Below the pieces are notes generated by a model. It did no database searches and was not told where the DNA came from. It worked only from the letters and a program-made list of their open reading frames with translations. 15,772 nt of DNA from Paracoccaceae bacterium (GTDB lineage Bacteria > Pseudomonadota > Alphaproteobacteria > Rhodobacterales > Rhodobacteraceae), in NCBI GenBank assembly GCA_007123625.1, contig SKKS01000388.1, forward strand, positions 1-15,772. Reading direction: 5' to 3'. Numbering within the stretch: position 1 is the first letter of the stretch; each line of letters begins with the position of its first letter. Below, one piece after another: positions 6,658 through 13,906 of this stretch. A program made the position numbers and the translations under genes.

Positions 6658-7512
6658 ATGACCGACGAGCATTTCAACCACGCCAGAGCACCCCTGCGGA
6701 TCGGGCGCGTCCGCCTGCGCGTCCGCGATCTGGACGCGGTGTCGGGTTTCTACCAGCGCGCAATCGGGCTGGCGGCGATCGATCAAGGCGCCGGGCGGAT
6801 CACGCTGGGGGCCGGTTCGGTACCGCTGGTGGAGTTGCACGCCGACCCATCGGCCACCCTGCGGAATCCGCGCGATGCCGGGCTTTTCCACACGGCGTTC
6901 CTGTTGCCCTCGCGCGCTGATCTGGCCCGATGGCTGGCCCATGCCGTCAAGCTGGGCCTCAAGCTGCAGGGCGCTTCCGATCATAGCGTCAGCGAGGCCA
7001 TCTATATGGCCGACCCCGAAGGCAACGGGATCGAGGTCTATGCCGACCGCCCCGTGTCGCGCTGGCGCGATGCAAACGGGCATGTCCGGATGGCGACCGA
7101 ACCGCTGGATATTCCCGATCTGCTGTCCGCAGGAACGGGCGTCTGGGCGGGCTATCCTGCGGACGGGATCATCGGCCATGTGCATCTGCAGGTCGGCGAT
7201 ACCGGCACGGCGGATGGCTTCTACCACGATATCCTTGGCTTTGACATCGCCAACCGCTACCCGGGTGCAAGCTTCTATGGCAGTGGCGGCTATCACCACC
7301 AACTTGCCGGCAATATCTGGAACAGTCGCCATGCCGGGCCACAACCCGAAGGGGCTACGGGGTTGGATGCGGTCGAGATCGTCACCCGTGATCCGGCCTT
7401 GCGGACGGTCATTCTGGGCCGTGCCGAAGCCGCCGACGTCCGTGTCACCACCGACGACGGGGCCCCTGTGCTGCATGACCCCTGGGGAACAGCCATCGTG
7501 CTGTCGGCCTGA
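6658..7512 (+). CDS. Two-domain VOC (glyoxalase/extradiol dioxygenase) protein, CatE-like
   Basis: This 284-residue protein is made of two vicinal-oxygen-chelate modules, about 13-135 and 170-283. In the C-terminal module a plausible metal triad is complete: H174 in IGHVHLQV, H213/H214 in GGYHHQLAGNIW, and E240 in DAVEIV. In the N-terminal module the first ligand position is arginine (GRVRLRV), so that half is probably structural. This layout matches the CatE-type extradiol dioxygenases, which open catechol-like rings or act in quinone detoxification. A glyoxalase-type role cannot be excluded. A GGAG-containing site precedes the ATG. It is the last gene after the LysR and DoxX genes, which fits a quinone-stress unit. 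The family is firm; the substrate is inferred. Confidence 0.87.
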   Translation: MTDEHFNHARAPLRIGRVRLRVRDLDAVSGFYQRAIGLAAIDQGAGRITLGAGSVPLVELHADPSATLRNPRDAGLFHTAFLLPSRADLARWLAHAVKLGLKLQGASDHSVSEAIYMADPEGNGIEVYADRPVSRWRDANGHVRMATEPLDIPDLLSAGTGVWAGYPADGIIGHVHLQVGDTGTADGFYHDILGFDIANRYPGASFYGSGGYHHQLAGNIWNSRHAGPQPEGATGLDAVEIVTRDPALRTVILGRAEAADVRVTTDDGAPVLHDPWGTAIVLSA

Positions 7513-7609
7513 CGGGCACGCAGGCTTCCAAGCGTGAGCCTGGCGCGTGCCGCGGCTTGTGGTGCACAGGCGGCTGCATGGTGCAGCGTTCCGGCGCGAA
7601 AACCGATGC

Positions 7610-7634
7610 GGGTGGCCCTTCGGCATGGCCGCCC
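7610..7634 (+). terminator. Candidate hairpin after the VOC gene
   Basis: GGGTGGCC (7610-7617) can pair with GGCCGCCC (7627-7634) through seven Watson-Crick pairs and one G-T pair around a 9-nt loop. It sits about 100 bp after the VOC stop and has no T-run, so the terminator role is tentative. Confidence 0.3.
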
Positions 7635-7796
7635 CGAGACGTTTGTGGTCGCGTGCGGGCGCTTCGTTCGGACGCGCGCCGTTCTGCACAGCAAAGGGTA
7701 TCCGCACGGTGGATGCGTGTTGCTCCCTGCCGGGCGGGAAAGCACTTCAAGGATCCGGCTATGCAAGACGGCCTGCAAAAACGGCAAGAAAGAAAC

Positions 7797-7824
7797 TTTA
7801 CAAGTAAGAAATTTTCTCTACAAT
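7797..7824 (+). promoter_or_regulatory. Sigma70-type promoter of the RpiR-ABC operon
   Basis: TTTACA (7797-7802) and TACAAT (7819-7824) are close to the -35 and -10 consensus and are separated by 16 bp. They lie in the most AT-rich patch of the region and end 24 bp before the rpiR-type ATG. Transcription would start near 7831. AAAGGA at 7835-7840 is then the ribosome binding site on a short leader. Confidence 0.65.
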
Positions 7825-7848
7825 TGATCCTCAGAAAGGAATCATTCA

Positions 7849-8697
7849 ATGCCGTCTGAGTTCCTGTCCCGCCTTTCGGAATCCGCTGACCGCCTGACGG
7901 AAACTGACCAGAAAATGGTGAGCGCCCTTCTGGACCGGCGCGACGAGTTGGTCTTCCTGTCCGGGCCGCAGCTGGCCGAGCGGATCGATGTTCATGGCGC
8001 TGCCCCCACACGCCTGGCGCAAAAGCTGGGCTACAAGGGGTTCCCCGAGCTTCGCAGCGCGCTGCAAAAGGAAATGCTGGTCGAACAGGACGCGGCGTTG
8101 CGCATGAAGCGTTCCGTCAGCTCTGCCGAGGAAGGCAATTATCTATCCGACCTGATCGCGTCGGAAGTGGCCGCCCTGCGCAATCTTGACAGTCTGATCC
8201 CGCAAGACGTGATCGACCGGACGGCCGACCGGATCATTGCCGCGCGCAAGGTGTATGTCTTTGCGCAGGGGCATGCGCTGTCGATTTCACATTTCCTGTG
8301 CCGTCGCCTTGAGCGCTTCGGCATGACCACGGTTCCGCTGTCTGGGCGCGGGCGCGACATTGCCGAACGTCTGGTCGGCATGACCGCAGACGATGTGGTC
8401 ATCGCGCTGGCATTTCGCAAGCAACCCCTGACCTATGCGCCGATGATGCACCATGCCCGACAGGTCGGCGCAACAACCATTCTTGTTTCGGATCTGGCGG
8501 GTCTGGTCATGACCCCGGAGCCCGACATCACGCTTGCAGCGCCCCGAGGGCGCTCCGGGAGCGAATTCCAGACCCCCGCCGTGCCGATCGTCATTGTCAG
8601 CGCGATCCTGCTGACCATGGCGGCCCGGCACGAGGAGGAAACCATAGGGGCTTTGGAGAAACTGTCGAAACTGTTCGCCGATTTCGACAAAACCTGA
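7849..8697 (+). CDS. RpiR/MurR-family transcriptional regulator (HTH + SIS)
   Basis: This is a 282-residue regulator with an N-terminal HTH_6 domain (about residues 1-77), including LTETDQKMVSALLDRRDELVFLSG and the recognition region around APTRLAQKLGYKGFPELR. The C-terminal SIS domain spans about 125-255. SIS domains of this family usually bind phosphosugars as effectors. AAAGGA at 7835-7840 and a near-consensus promoter set the start. The stop codon shares its last base with the AGGAGG of the next gene, which begins only 11 bp later. The regulator is thus the first gene of the transporter operon and probably autoregulates it. Whether it represses or activates is unknown. The context suggests that it senses the imported compound or its phosphorylated product. 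Confidence 0.9.
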   Translation: MPSEFLSRLSESADRLTETDQKMVSALLDRRDELVFLSGPQLAERIDVHGAAPTRLAQKLGYKGFPELRSALQKEMLVEQDAALRMKRSVSSAEEGNYLSDLIASEVAALRNLDSLIPQDVIDRTADRIIAARKVYVFAQGHALSISHFLCRRLERFGMTTVPLSGRGRDIAERLVGMTADDVVIALAFRKQPLTYAPMMHHARQVGATTILVSDLAGLVMTPEPDITLAAPRGRSGSEFQTPAVPIVIVSAILLTMAARHEEETIGALEKLSKLFADFDKT

Positions 8698-8708
8698 GGA
8701 GGAAAGCT

Positions 8709-9830
8709 ATGAGACGTTCGTTGATGGGCGCCCTGATGGGCGCGATGCTGTTTGCGGCGGCGCCAGCCGCGGCCCAGGACCTGGACAGCATGACGCCGGA
8801 GGAACTGTACGAGATCGCCAAGACCGAAGGCAACGTGACCATATTCTCGCTTTCCAGCCGGATTGCGCAGATCAAGGTCAGCTTCGAAGAGAAATACCCC
8901 GGCATCCAGGTCGAAGGCGTTCACCTGAACTCGACCCGGCAGATTGCAAGGCTTCAGGCCGAACAGCGCGCAGGCATCTATGCGATCGACGTCATGTACA
9001 TGTCGGAAACGCCGATCGTCTATCGTGATTTGGTGCCCGAGGGACTTGTCGAAGCCTATGTGCCCGATCGGGTGAAGGCAGATGTCCCCGAGGCACTGCG
9101 CGAGAATCTGCTGACGCACCGGCTGTCGACGCGGGCGCTGATGTACAACGAGGCAACCCATCCCGACGGCACACCGATCACCAACCTTTGGCAGCTGACG
9201 ACGCCGGATTGGAGTGGGCGCGTGCTGATCGACGACCCAACCCAGCGTGGCGAAACGCTTGACCTTCTGACCGAGATCGCGCTGCGCGGCGACGAGATGG
9301 CCGAGGCCTATGAGGCGCAGTTCGGCGAGGCGATTTCGGTGGACAGCGACCTTCAGGGCGCGGGAGAGCAGTTCATCCGCGACCTGTTCAACAATGACGT
9401 GGTGATGATAAACGACACCCAGACCCTGCGTTCGGCGATCGGGATCATTTCCGACGGGCCGAAGCCGGTGGGCTTCATGACCTACTCGGCCTCGCGCAAC
9501 AACGAACGCGACGGGATGGCGCTGCAGATCTCGAATGACACGGTTCCCGGTGCAGGCATCCTGTTTCCGGCGGTGCTGGCGCTTGGCAAGAACGCCCCGA
9601 ACCCGGCGGCGGCCCGTCTGATGGTCGATTTTCTGATGGGGGATGACACGCCTTCGGGTGGTGCGGGGTTCGAGCCCTTCTTCGTGCAGGGCGATTACGC
9701 TGCGCGCCGCACCATCGAAGACCACCCCGATGCGATCGCCTTTGATGACCTGAACCTGTGGCTGATCAACCCCGAACAGACCGGGCAGGCGCGCCAGCGC
9801 ATCCTAGACCTGGTGATCACGCTTCAATGA
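8709..9830 (+). CDS. ABC transporter periplasmic substrate-binding protein (Fe3+/AfuA-type family)
   Basis: This 373-residue binding protein has a clear signal peptide: MRRS, a hydrophobic stretch, then AAA-Q, with cleavage likely after A22. No lipobox is present, so it should be free in the periplasm. The mature part has the class of fold used by Fe3+, phosphonate and sugar-phosphate binders: an early EGNVTIFSLSS strand, KYPGIQVEGVHLNST, then a domain crossover around SDLQGAGEQFIRDLFNNDVVMINDTQT. AGGAGG at 8697-8702 sits 6 bp before the ATG. It lies directly behind the RpiR gene and ahead of the fused permease and ATPase. Members of this family are often annotated as iron binders by default. 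The RpiR regulator and coupled phosphatase suggest a phosphorylated organic ligand, as for AfuA, but the ligand residues cannot be judged from the sequence alone. Confidence 0.85.
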   Translation: MRRSLMGALMGAMLFAAAPAAAQDLDSMTPEELYEIAKTEGNVTIFSLSSRIAQIKVSFEEKYPGIQVEGVHLNSTRQIARLQAEQRAGIYAIDVMYMSETPIVYRDLVPEGLVEAYVPDRVKADVPEALRENLLTHRLSTRALMYNEATHPDGTPITNLWQLTTPDWSGRVLIDDPTQRGETLDLLTEIALRGDEMAEAYEAQFGEAISVDSDLQGAGEQFIRDLFNNDVVMINDTQTLRSAIGIISDGPKPVGFMTYSASRNNERDGMALQISNDTVPGAGILFPAVLALGKNAPNPAAARLMVDFLMGDDTPSGGAGFEPFFVQGDYAARRTIEDHPDAIAFDDLNLWLINPEQTGQARQRILDLVITLQ

Positions 9831-9841
9831 CCCTCGTGGCG

Positions 9842-9864
9842 GGGGCCCGGGCAACCGGGCGCCC
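9842..9864 (+). promoter_or_regulatory. Intercistronic hairpin between binding-protein and permease genes
   Basis: CCCGG (9846-9850) and CCGGG (9855-9859) form a stem closed by a GCAA (GNRA) tetraloop. G9845-C9860 and GGG/CCC pairs extend it around a small mismatch. Such stems often follow binding-protein genes, holding back transcription into the permease while stabilising the upstream message. That role is inferred here. Confidence 0.5.
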
Positions 9865-9884
9865 ACCCGAACGGAGGTTTCCCC

Positions 9885-11630
9885 ATGGCTACCCTGGCTT
9901 CCCGAGCGCCCTGGATGGCGCGCGTCGTCCAGTCACGCGATATCGTGCCGCTGATCATGCTGGCTTTCACCACGCTGCTGGTGATCGCGCCGCTGTTGAT
10001 GATCCTGTTCGCAACGCTGACACCCGATGGAATGGCGGCGTGGCAGGCGATCACCAACAGCCCGCTGTCGCGCAACCTGTGGTGGCGGCCGCTGGGCAAC
10101 ACGATGATCCTTGGCGCGGGGACGGCAATCGGGTGCCTGTTGCTGGGCGGGTTCCTTGCCTGGCTTGTTGTGCTGACGGATGTGCCTGCGCGGCGGTTCC
10201 TGGCCATCATGTCGATCCTGCCATTCATGATTCCCAGCTTCGCGGCGGCGCTGGCCTGGAGCACGCTGTTTCGCAATGACCGTCTGGGCGGGCAGGCGGG
10301 GTATTTCGCCTCGAACGGCATTCCGATTCCAGACTGGCTGGCGTGGGGCATCGTGCCCACACTGATCGTGTTGATCGCGCATTACTATTCGCTGGCCTAC
10401 ACGATGATTGCCGCATCGCTGAGTTCGGTCAGCGGCGATCTGGTCGAATCCGCGGAAATGGCCGGGGCCAAACGCGGGCGGATCCTGTTCGGTATTGTGC
10501 TTCCCATCGTCACGCCGGCGCTGATTTCGGGGGGGATGCTGACCTTTGCGGGCGCGGTGTCGAACTTTGCCGCACCGGCGCTGCTGGGCGCGCCGGTGCG
10601 GATGCAGACGCTGTCGACCCGAATCTATGGTATGGTCCAGACCGGCAACATCGAACGCGGCTATGTGCTGGCGCTGTTGCTGATGCTGATGGCGGCGGCG
10701 CTGCTCTATTTCAGCGACCGCTTTGTTTCGGGGCGGCGGGCCTTTGTCACCGTCACCGGCAAGGGCGCGCGCACCAAGCGTTTTGCGTTGGGCCGCTGGC
10801 GCTGGCCGCTGTTCATCTTTGCCACGCTGATCGGGGTCATCACCACGATCATCCCGGTGATCGTGCTGTTCGCGTCCAGCATGGCGCCGCGTCCGGGCGT
10901 GCTGTTTTCGAACTGGACGCTGCATTTCTGGATCGGACCGGCCGGCACGTCCATTGCCGAGGGGCAAGCGGGCATCTTCCGCAATCCTCATCTGATTGAT
11001 GCGGTGTTCACGACGATCCGGCTGGGCCTGACCGTGGCGGGCTGTGCGATGCTGGTGGGGCTGCTGATCGCCTATACCATCGTGCGCTACAAGGCCTCGC
11101 CCTATACCCGCATACTCAGCCAGCTGTCCTTTGTGCCGCTGTTCATTCCGTCGATCGCGATGGCCGCGGCCTATATCGCCATGTACGGCACGTCGCTTGG
11201 ACCACTTCCGGCGCTATACGGGACTTTCGCACTGATCGTCATGGCGGCGACGGCGAACCTGATGCCTTATGCCGTCCAATCGGCGCGCGGGGTGCTTGGG
11301 CAGATTTCGGCGGATATCGAGGAAAGTGCGCGCATGACGGGCGCGGGCGCGGTGCGGCGGATGGCGCAGATCGTGTTTCCGCTGGCGATGCGCGGGATCA
11401 TGGCGGGGGGTATCCTTGTCTTCATCAAGATCGTGCGTGACCTGTCGCTGGTGGTACTGCTGTTCAGCGCCTCGACCCCGCTGCTGAGCATGATCGCGTT
11501 CAACTATGCCAGCCTGGGCTTCATGCAGTTCGCCAATGCCATCACGCTGGTCATTCTGGTGATCTGCCTGATCGCGTCAGGTCTGGTCCATATCCTCCAG
11601 AACAAGGTGCAGGGATGGAAAAGCAAATGA
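9885..11630 (+). CDS. ABC transporter permease with two fused transmembrane domains (FbpB/AfuB type)
   Basis: This 581-residue inner-membrane protein is two permease domains in one chain, with about six helices each, as in the FbpB/AfuB family. Each half carries an EAA-like coupling loop that would contact the ATPase: ESAEMAGAKRGRILFGIVLP near residues 187-206, and ESARMTGAGAVRRMAQIVFP near 479-498. A short polar linker around residues 285-305 joins the halves. ACGGAGG at 9871-9877 precedes the ATG. The gene is preceded by a GNRA-loop hairpin that separates it from the binding-protein gene. Its last bases overlap the start of the ATPase gene, showing translational coupling. One chain can form the whole pore, consistent with a single permease gene in the operon. 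Confidence 0.93.
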   Translation: MATLASRAPWMARVVQSRDIVPLIMLAFTTLLVIAPLLMILFATLTPDGMAAWQAITNSPLSRNLWWRPLGNTMILGAGTAIGCLLLGGFLAWLVVLTDVPARRFLAIMSILPFMIPSFAAALAWSTLFRNDRLGGQAGYFASNGIPIPDWLAWGIVPTLIVLIAHYYSLAYTMIAASLSSVSGDLVESAEMAGAKRGRILFGIVLPIVTPALISGGMLTFAGAVSNFAAPALLGAPVRMQTLSTRIYGMVQTGNIERGYVLALLLMLMAAALLYFSDRFVSGRRAFVTVTGKGARTKRFALGRWRWPLFIFATLIGVITTIIPVIVLFASSMAPRPGVLFSNWTLHFWIGPAGTSIAEGQAGIFRNPHLIDAVFTTIRLGLTVAGCAMLVGLLIAYTIVRYKASPYTRILSQLSFVPLFIPSIAMAAAYIAMYGTSLGPLPALYGTFALIVMAATANLMPYAVQSARGVLGQISADIEESARMTGAGAVRRMAQIVFPLAMRGIMAGGILVFIKIVRDLSLVVLLFSASTPLLSMIAFNYASLGFMQFANAITLVILVICLIASGLVHILQNKVQGWKSK

Positions 11631-12730
11631 ACATGGAAAACCGCACACGGTCGGCCACTCCCGCAATCGCGATCACGAACCTGACCAAACGGTTCGATGA
11701 CTTCACCGCGGTCGACAACATCAACATCTCGGTCCCGCCGGGGTCGTTCCTTGTGCTGGTGGGGCCGTCGGGGTGCGGCAAGTCCACGCTTCTGCGGATG
11801 CTGGCGGGCCTTGAACCCCCGACCGAGGGCGAGATTGCCTTCAACGGCAAGGTCGTGTCCAGCGGCCGGTCGGGCGTGACCACAAACCCGGCCTCGCGCG
11901 ATGCCGGGCTGGTGTTCCAAAGCTATGCGCTGTGGCCGCACAAGACGGTGGAAGGCAACATCGAATGGCCGCTCAAGGTCGCGGGCTGGTCACGCGACGA
12001 CCGCGCCAGGCGGATTGACGAGGTTCTGAAGTTCCTGGATATCGAGCGCCTGCGTAACCACTATCCGGCCGAGATTTCGGGCGGTCAGCAGCAACGGGTG
12101 GCCATCGCCCGCACCATCGGGCCGCGCCCGGGGGTGCTTTTGCTGGACGAACCGCTGTCCAACCTGGATGCGAAACTGCGCGTGGACATGCGCAGCGAAC
12201 TGATGCGCATCCACCGGGCCACCAAGGCGACATCGGTCTATGTGACCCATGATCAGGTCGAGGCGATGACGATGGCCACGCATGTGGCCGTCCTCAGGGA
12301 TGGCCGGGTCGAACAGTTCGGCCCCCCGGACGAATTGTTGCGCACACCGCAGACGACCTTTGTGGCCACCTTTCTGGGCACGCCCGCAGGCAATCCGATT
12401 CCGGCCACGCGCGAAGGGGGTGCCTTCATGTTCGGCAAGACCGAAATGGTCAGCGCCGATCTGGCCCCCGGGCACGAGAAGGTGCAGCTTCTGTACCGCG
12501 CGCAGGATATCACCGTCGGCGCACGCGAGGGGCGGCCCGTCGTCAAGGCGACATATGCCGAATCCGCACCGATCGCGGGGCAGTCGATGGTCACCTGCAT
12601 GATCGGTGATTTGCGGTTGACCGTCATGGTCGACGGGTTCTACCGGGCAGAGCCCGGCGCCGAGATCGAGCTGTGTTTCCTGCGCGATCCCGATGCCGTT
12701 TTCAACACTGATGGTCAAAGGATTTCCTGA
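11615..12730 (+). CDS. ABC transporter ATP-binding protein with C-terminal TOBE region
   Basis: This is a cytoplasmic ATPase of up to 371 residues that powers the importer. The nucleotide-binding domain is complete: Walker A GPSGCGKST, Q-loop VFQSYALWPH, signature ISGGQQQRVAIAR (I for the usual L), Walker B VLLLDEP, D-loop SNLDAK and H-loop VTHDQVEAM. The last 110 residues are a TOBE-like regulatory region (for example LLYRAQDITVG), as in the MalK/FbpC/PotA group. Two starts are possible. The ATG at 11615 overlaps the permease by 16 bp. The ATG at 11627 overlaps its stop as ATGA and has AGGGATGG 8 bp upstream. The longer form is given here; the shorter is equally plausible, and only four residues differ. 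The stop overlaps the following phosphatase start. Confidence 0.93.
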   Translation: MEKQMNMENRTRSATPAIAITNLTKRFDDFTAVDNINISVPPGSFLVLVGPSGCGKSTLLRMLAGLEPPTEGEIAFNGKVVSSGRSGVTTNPASRDAGLVFQSYALWPHKTVEGNIEWPLKVAGWSRDDRARRIDEVLKFLDIERLRNHYPAEISGGQQQRVAIARTIGPRPGVLLLDEPLSNLDAKLRVDMRSELMRIHRATKATSVYVTHDQVEAMTMATHVAVLRDGRVEQFGPPDELLRTPQTTFVATFLGTPAGNPIPATREGGAFMFGKTEMVSADLAPGHEKVQLLYRAQDITVGAREGRPVVKATYAESAPIAGQSMVTCMIGDLRLTVMVDGFYRAEPGAEIELCFLRDPDAVFNTDGQRIS

Positions 12731-13341
12731 TGCGGCTGATACTGATGCGTCATGGCGAAACGATCTGGAACGCCGAACAACGGTTGCAGGGCCATGAGAA
12801 TGCCCCACTTTCCGCACGCGGGATCGAACAGGCACGGTCGTTCAGACGTGTCGCCCAAGACCTTGCGCCCAGCCGCGTCGTGTCCTCGGACCTTGGCCGG
12901 TGCCGCGAGACGGTCGGGCTGATCGGATATGCGGATGCGCCTTCGGACCCGCGGCTTCGCGAATTGCGGATGGGGGTCTGGAGCGGGCGGCGCAAACCCG
13001 ACCTGATTGCCGAATACGCGGACAAGTACTGGGCCTGGCGTGCAGGCAGCTATCAACCCGAGGGCGGGGAATCATGGCTGGAGTTTCAGGGCCGGGTGGT
13101 CGACGGGTTGCGCGACTGGCTGCGCCGCGGCGACGGAGATCTGCTTGCAGTGGTCCACAGCGGCGTGATCCGCGCCGCGCTCTCGGCGTTTCTGGGATTG
13201 CCGCAGGACCGGATGGTTCCGGTCACACCGGGCACGGCGACCCTGCTGAACTTCGAGAACGCCGCTTCGGACAAGGTCCGGCTGGAAGGCTACAACATCG
13301 GGCTTTTCGCCCCCCAGACGGCAGACGCCGTTTCGGATTGA
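12730..13341 (+). CDS. Histidine phosphatase (phosphoglycerate-mutase-like), coupled to the ABC operon
   Basis: This is a 203-residue member of the histidine phosphatase superfamily, which removes phosphate through a phosphohistidine intermediate. The catalytic set is complete: R7-H8-G9 in LMRHGET, R57 in SSDLGRCRET, E78 in RLREL, and the second histidine H143 in VVHSGVIRA. The domain fills the chain, there is no signal peptide, and the product should be cytoplasmic. The ATG shares a base with the ATPase stop (TGATG), so it is translated together with the transporter. This suggests that it acts on the imported compound, for example by dephosphorylating a sugar phosphate. A perfect hairpin 30 bp downstream marks the probable operon end. 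Alternatives include a CobC-like phosphatase, but no cobalamin genes are near. The substrate is unknown. Confidence 0.88.
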   Translation: MRLILMRHGETIWNAEQRLQGHENAPLSARGIEQARSFRRVAQDLAPSRVVSSDLGRCRETVGLIGYADAPSDPRLRELRMGVWSGRRKPDLIAEYADKYWAWRAGSYQPEGGESWLEFQGRVVDGLRDWLRRGDGDLLAVVHSGVIRAALSAFLGLPQDRMVPVTPGTATLLNFENAASDKVRLEGYNIGLFAPQTADAVSD

Positions 13342-13370
13342 TCCCGCGTCCGGCAGCGACAAGCCTTGCC

Positions 13371-13395
13371 ACGCGCCAGTACCGGACTGGCGCGT
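13371..13395 (+). terminator. Probable terminator of the RpiR-ABC-phosphatase operon
   Basis: ACGCGCCAGT (13371-13380) and ACTGGCGCGT (13386-13395) form a perfect 10-bp stem with an ACCGG loop, 30 bp after the phosphatase stop. The T-run expected of a strict intrinsic terminator is absent, as is common in GC-rich alphaproteobacteria. Confidence 0.55.
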
Positions 13396-13424
13396 CCGGA
13401 TGATGGGCTTTCGGTTCCGGTTGA

Positions 13425-13459
13425 CACGGGGAAGCGCCGTCCCGGGACGGCGCCCCGTG
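13425..13459. repeat. Long imperfect hairpin with a 20-bp perfect palindrome core
   Basis: The core at 13434-13453 is a perfect 20-bp palindrome (GCGCCGTCCC and its inverse). It is extended by CACGGG (13425-13430) pairing with CCCGTG (13454-13459) across a 3-nt bulge. This is the strongest inverted repeat I found in the window. It could be a second terminator or a protein-binding site. Confidence 0.7.
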
Positions 13460-13805
13460 GGCATGCCACTACAAAACGTTCACGCAAGGTTTTCCCGCAC
13501 TCAAGACGCCGATGAACATCGTCGGCGGCACCCTTGCCGGGAAATGCGCCTGCATCACCGTTGAACCATATCAGTCCGTCGCTGCACAAGACGCAAGCGA
13601 CCCTGGTGGGCAGTCTGCCTGAACGACCCCAGTTTCCTGCCTCCAAAGCACGGATCTGCGCCTGCTGTGTTCTCTTGCGGACGCCTGTGAAGGGCCGGGA
13701 CGGTGCCCCGGAACGATTGCTGGCTTTTGTCGGCGGCGCGGCTTTGGCGCTCATTCGTGATCAGCGCGAACAGCCCAAGGGCGCCCTTGCACGTCAGGAT
13801 GTCGC

Positions 13806-13825
13806 AAAAACCGGGCATCACCCGG
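13806..13825 (-). terminator. Terminator-like hairpin on the minus strand upstream of the Lrp gene
   Basis: Read on the minus strand, CCGGG (13825-13821) pairs with CCCGG (13815-13811) around a TGATG loop and is followed at once by five T (13810-13806). The form is that of an intrinsic terminator for leftward transcription, yet no leftward gene is recognised upstream of it. With only five base pairs it could be chance. Confidence 0.3.
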
Positions 13826-13906
13826 GCGAAATTACACTAATTTTGACCCGACGGCAGAAAGGGTTCTACCGCCCGGTTTCGACAAGACGTAGCAAGGGGC
13901 TCGAAG

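Larger units (their letters stand above)
7513..7848. other. 336-bp intergenic region between the VOC and RpiR genes
   Basis: Several small open frames exist here, but none has a ribosome binding site or a recognisable domain. The first two thirds are GC-rich and contain a weak hairpin (7610-7634). The last 80 bp become distinctly AT-rich and hold the promoter for the RpiR operon. Confidence 0.6.
13342..13906. other. 565-bp intergenic region without a recognisable gene
   Basis: This is the longest non-coding stretch in the window. It begins with two strong hairpins (13371-13395 and 13425-13459) and ends with a minus-strand terminator-like hairpin (13806-13825) and the presumed promoter of the Lrp gene. 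Open frames cross it on both strands, but none has a ribosome binding site with a family-like product. Decayed coding DNA is possible, because the central part (about 13460-13800) has gene-like composition. Confidence 0.5.

Noticed and set aside
6094..7707. A 537-codon open frame on the minus strand opposite the DoxX and VOC genes
   Set aside because: It spans two well-supported + strand genes and their gap, has an Arg/Gly/Pro-rich composition and no domain-like motifs. Long antisense frames are expected at this GC content.
7796..7823. Two CTNTACAA direct repeats 20 bp apart, considered as a regulator site
   Set aside because: The copies coincide with the -35 (TTTACA) and -10 (TACAAT) elements, so promoter consensus explains the similarity without a separate operator.
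8433..9725. A 430-codon minus-strand open frame opposite the RpiR and binding-protein genes
   Set aside because: It is an antisense shadow. The + strand products have clear families, signal peptide and ribosome binding sites, while this frame has none.
8709..12730. Naming the importer fbpABC (ferric iron)
   Set aside because: Family similarity alone does not show iron binding. The RpiR regulator and coupled phosphatase argue for another substrate, so no symbol was given.
13290..13754. A 154-codon minus-strand frame in the gap after the phosphatase gene
   Set aside because: It overlaps the phosphatase 3' end and both strong hairpins, lacks a ribosome binding site and resembles no family I know. 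Kept only as part of the unexplained gap.
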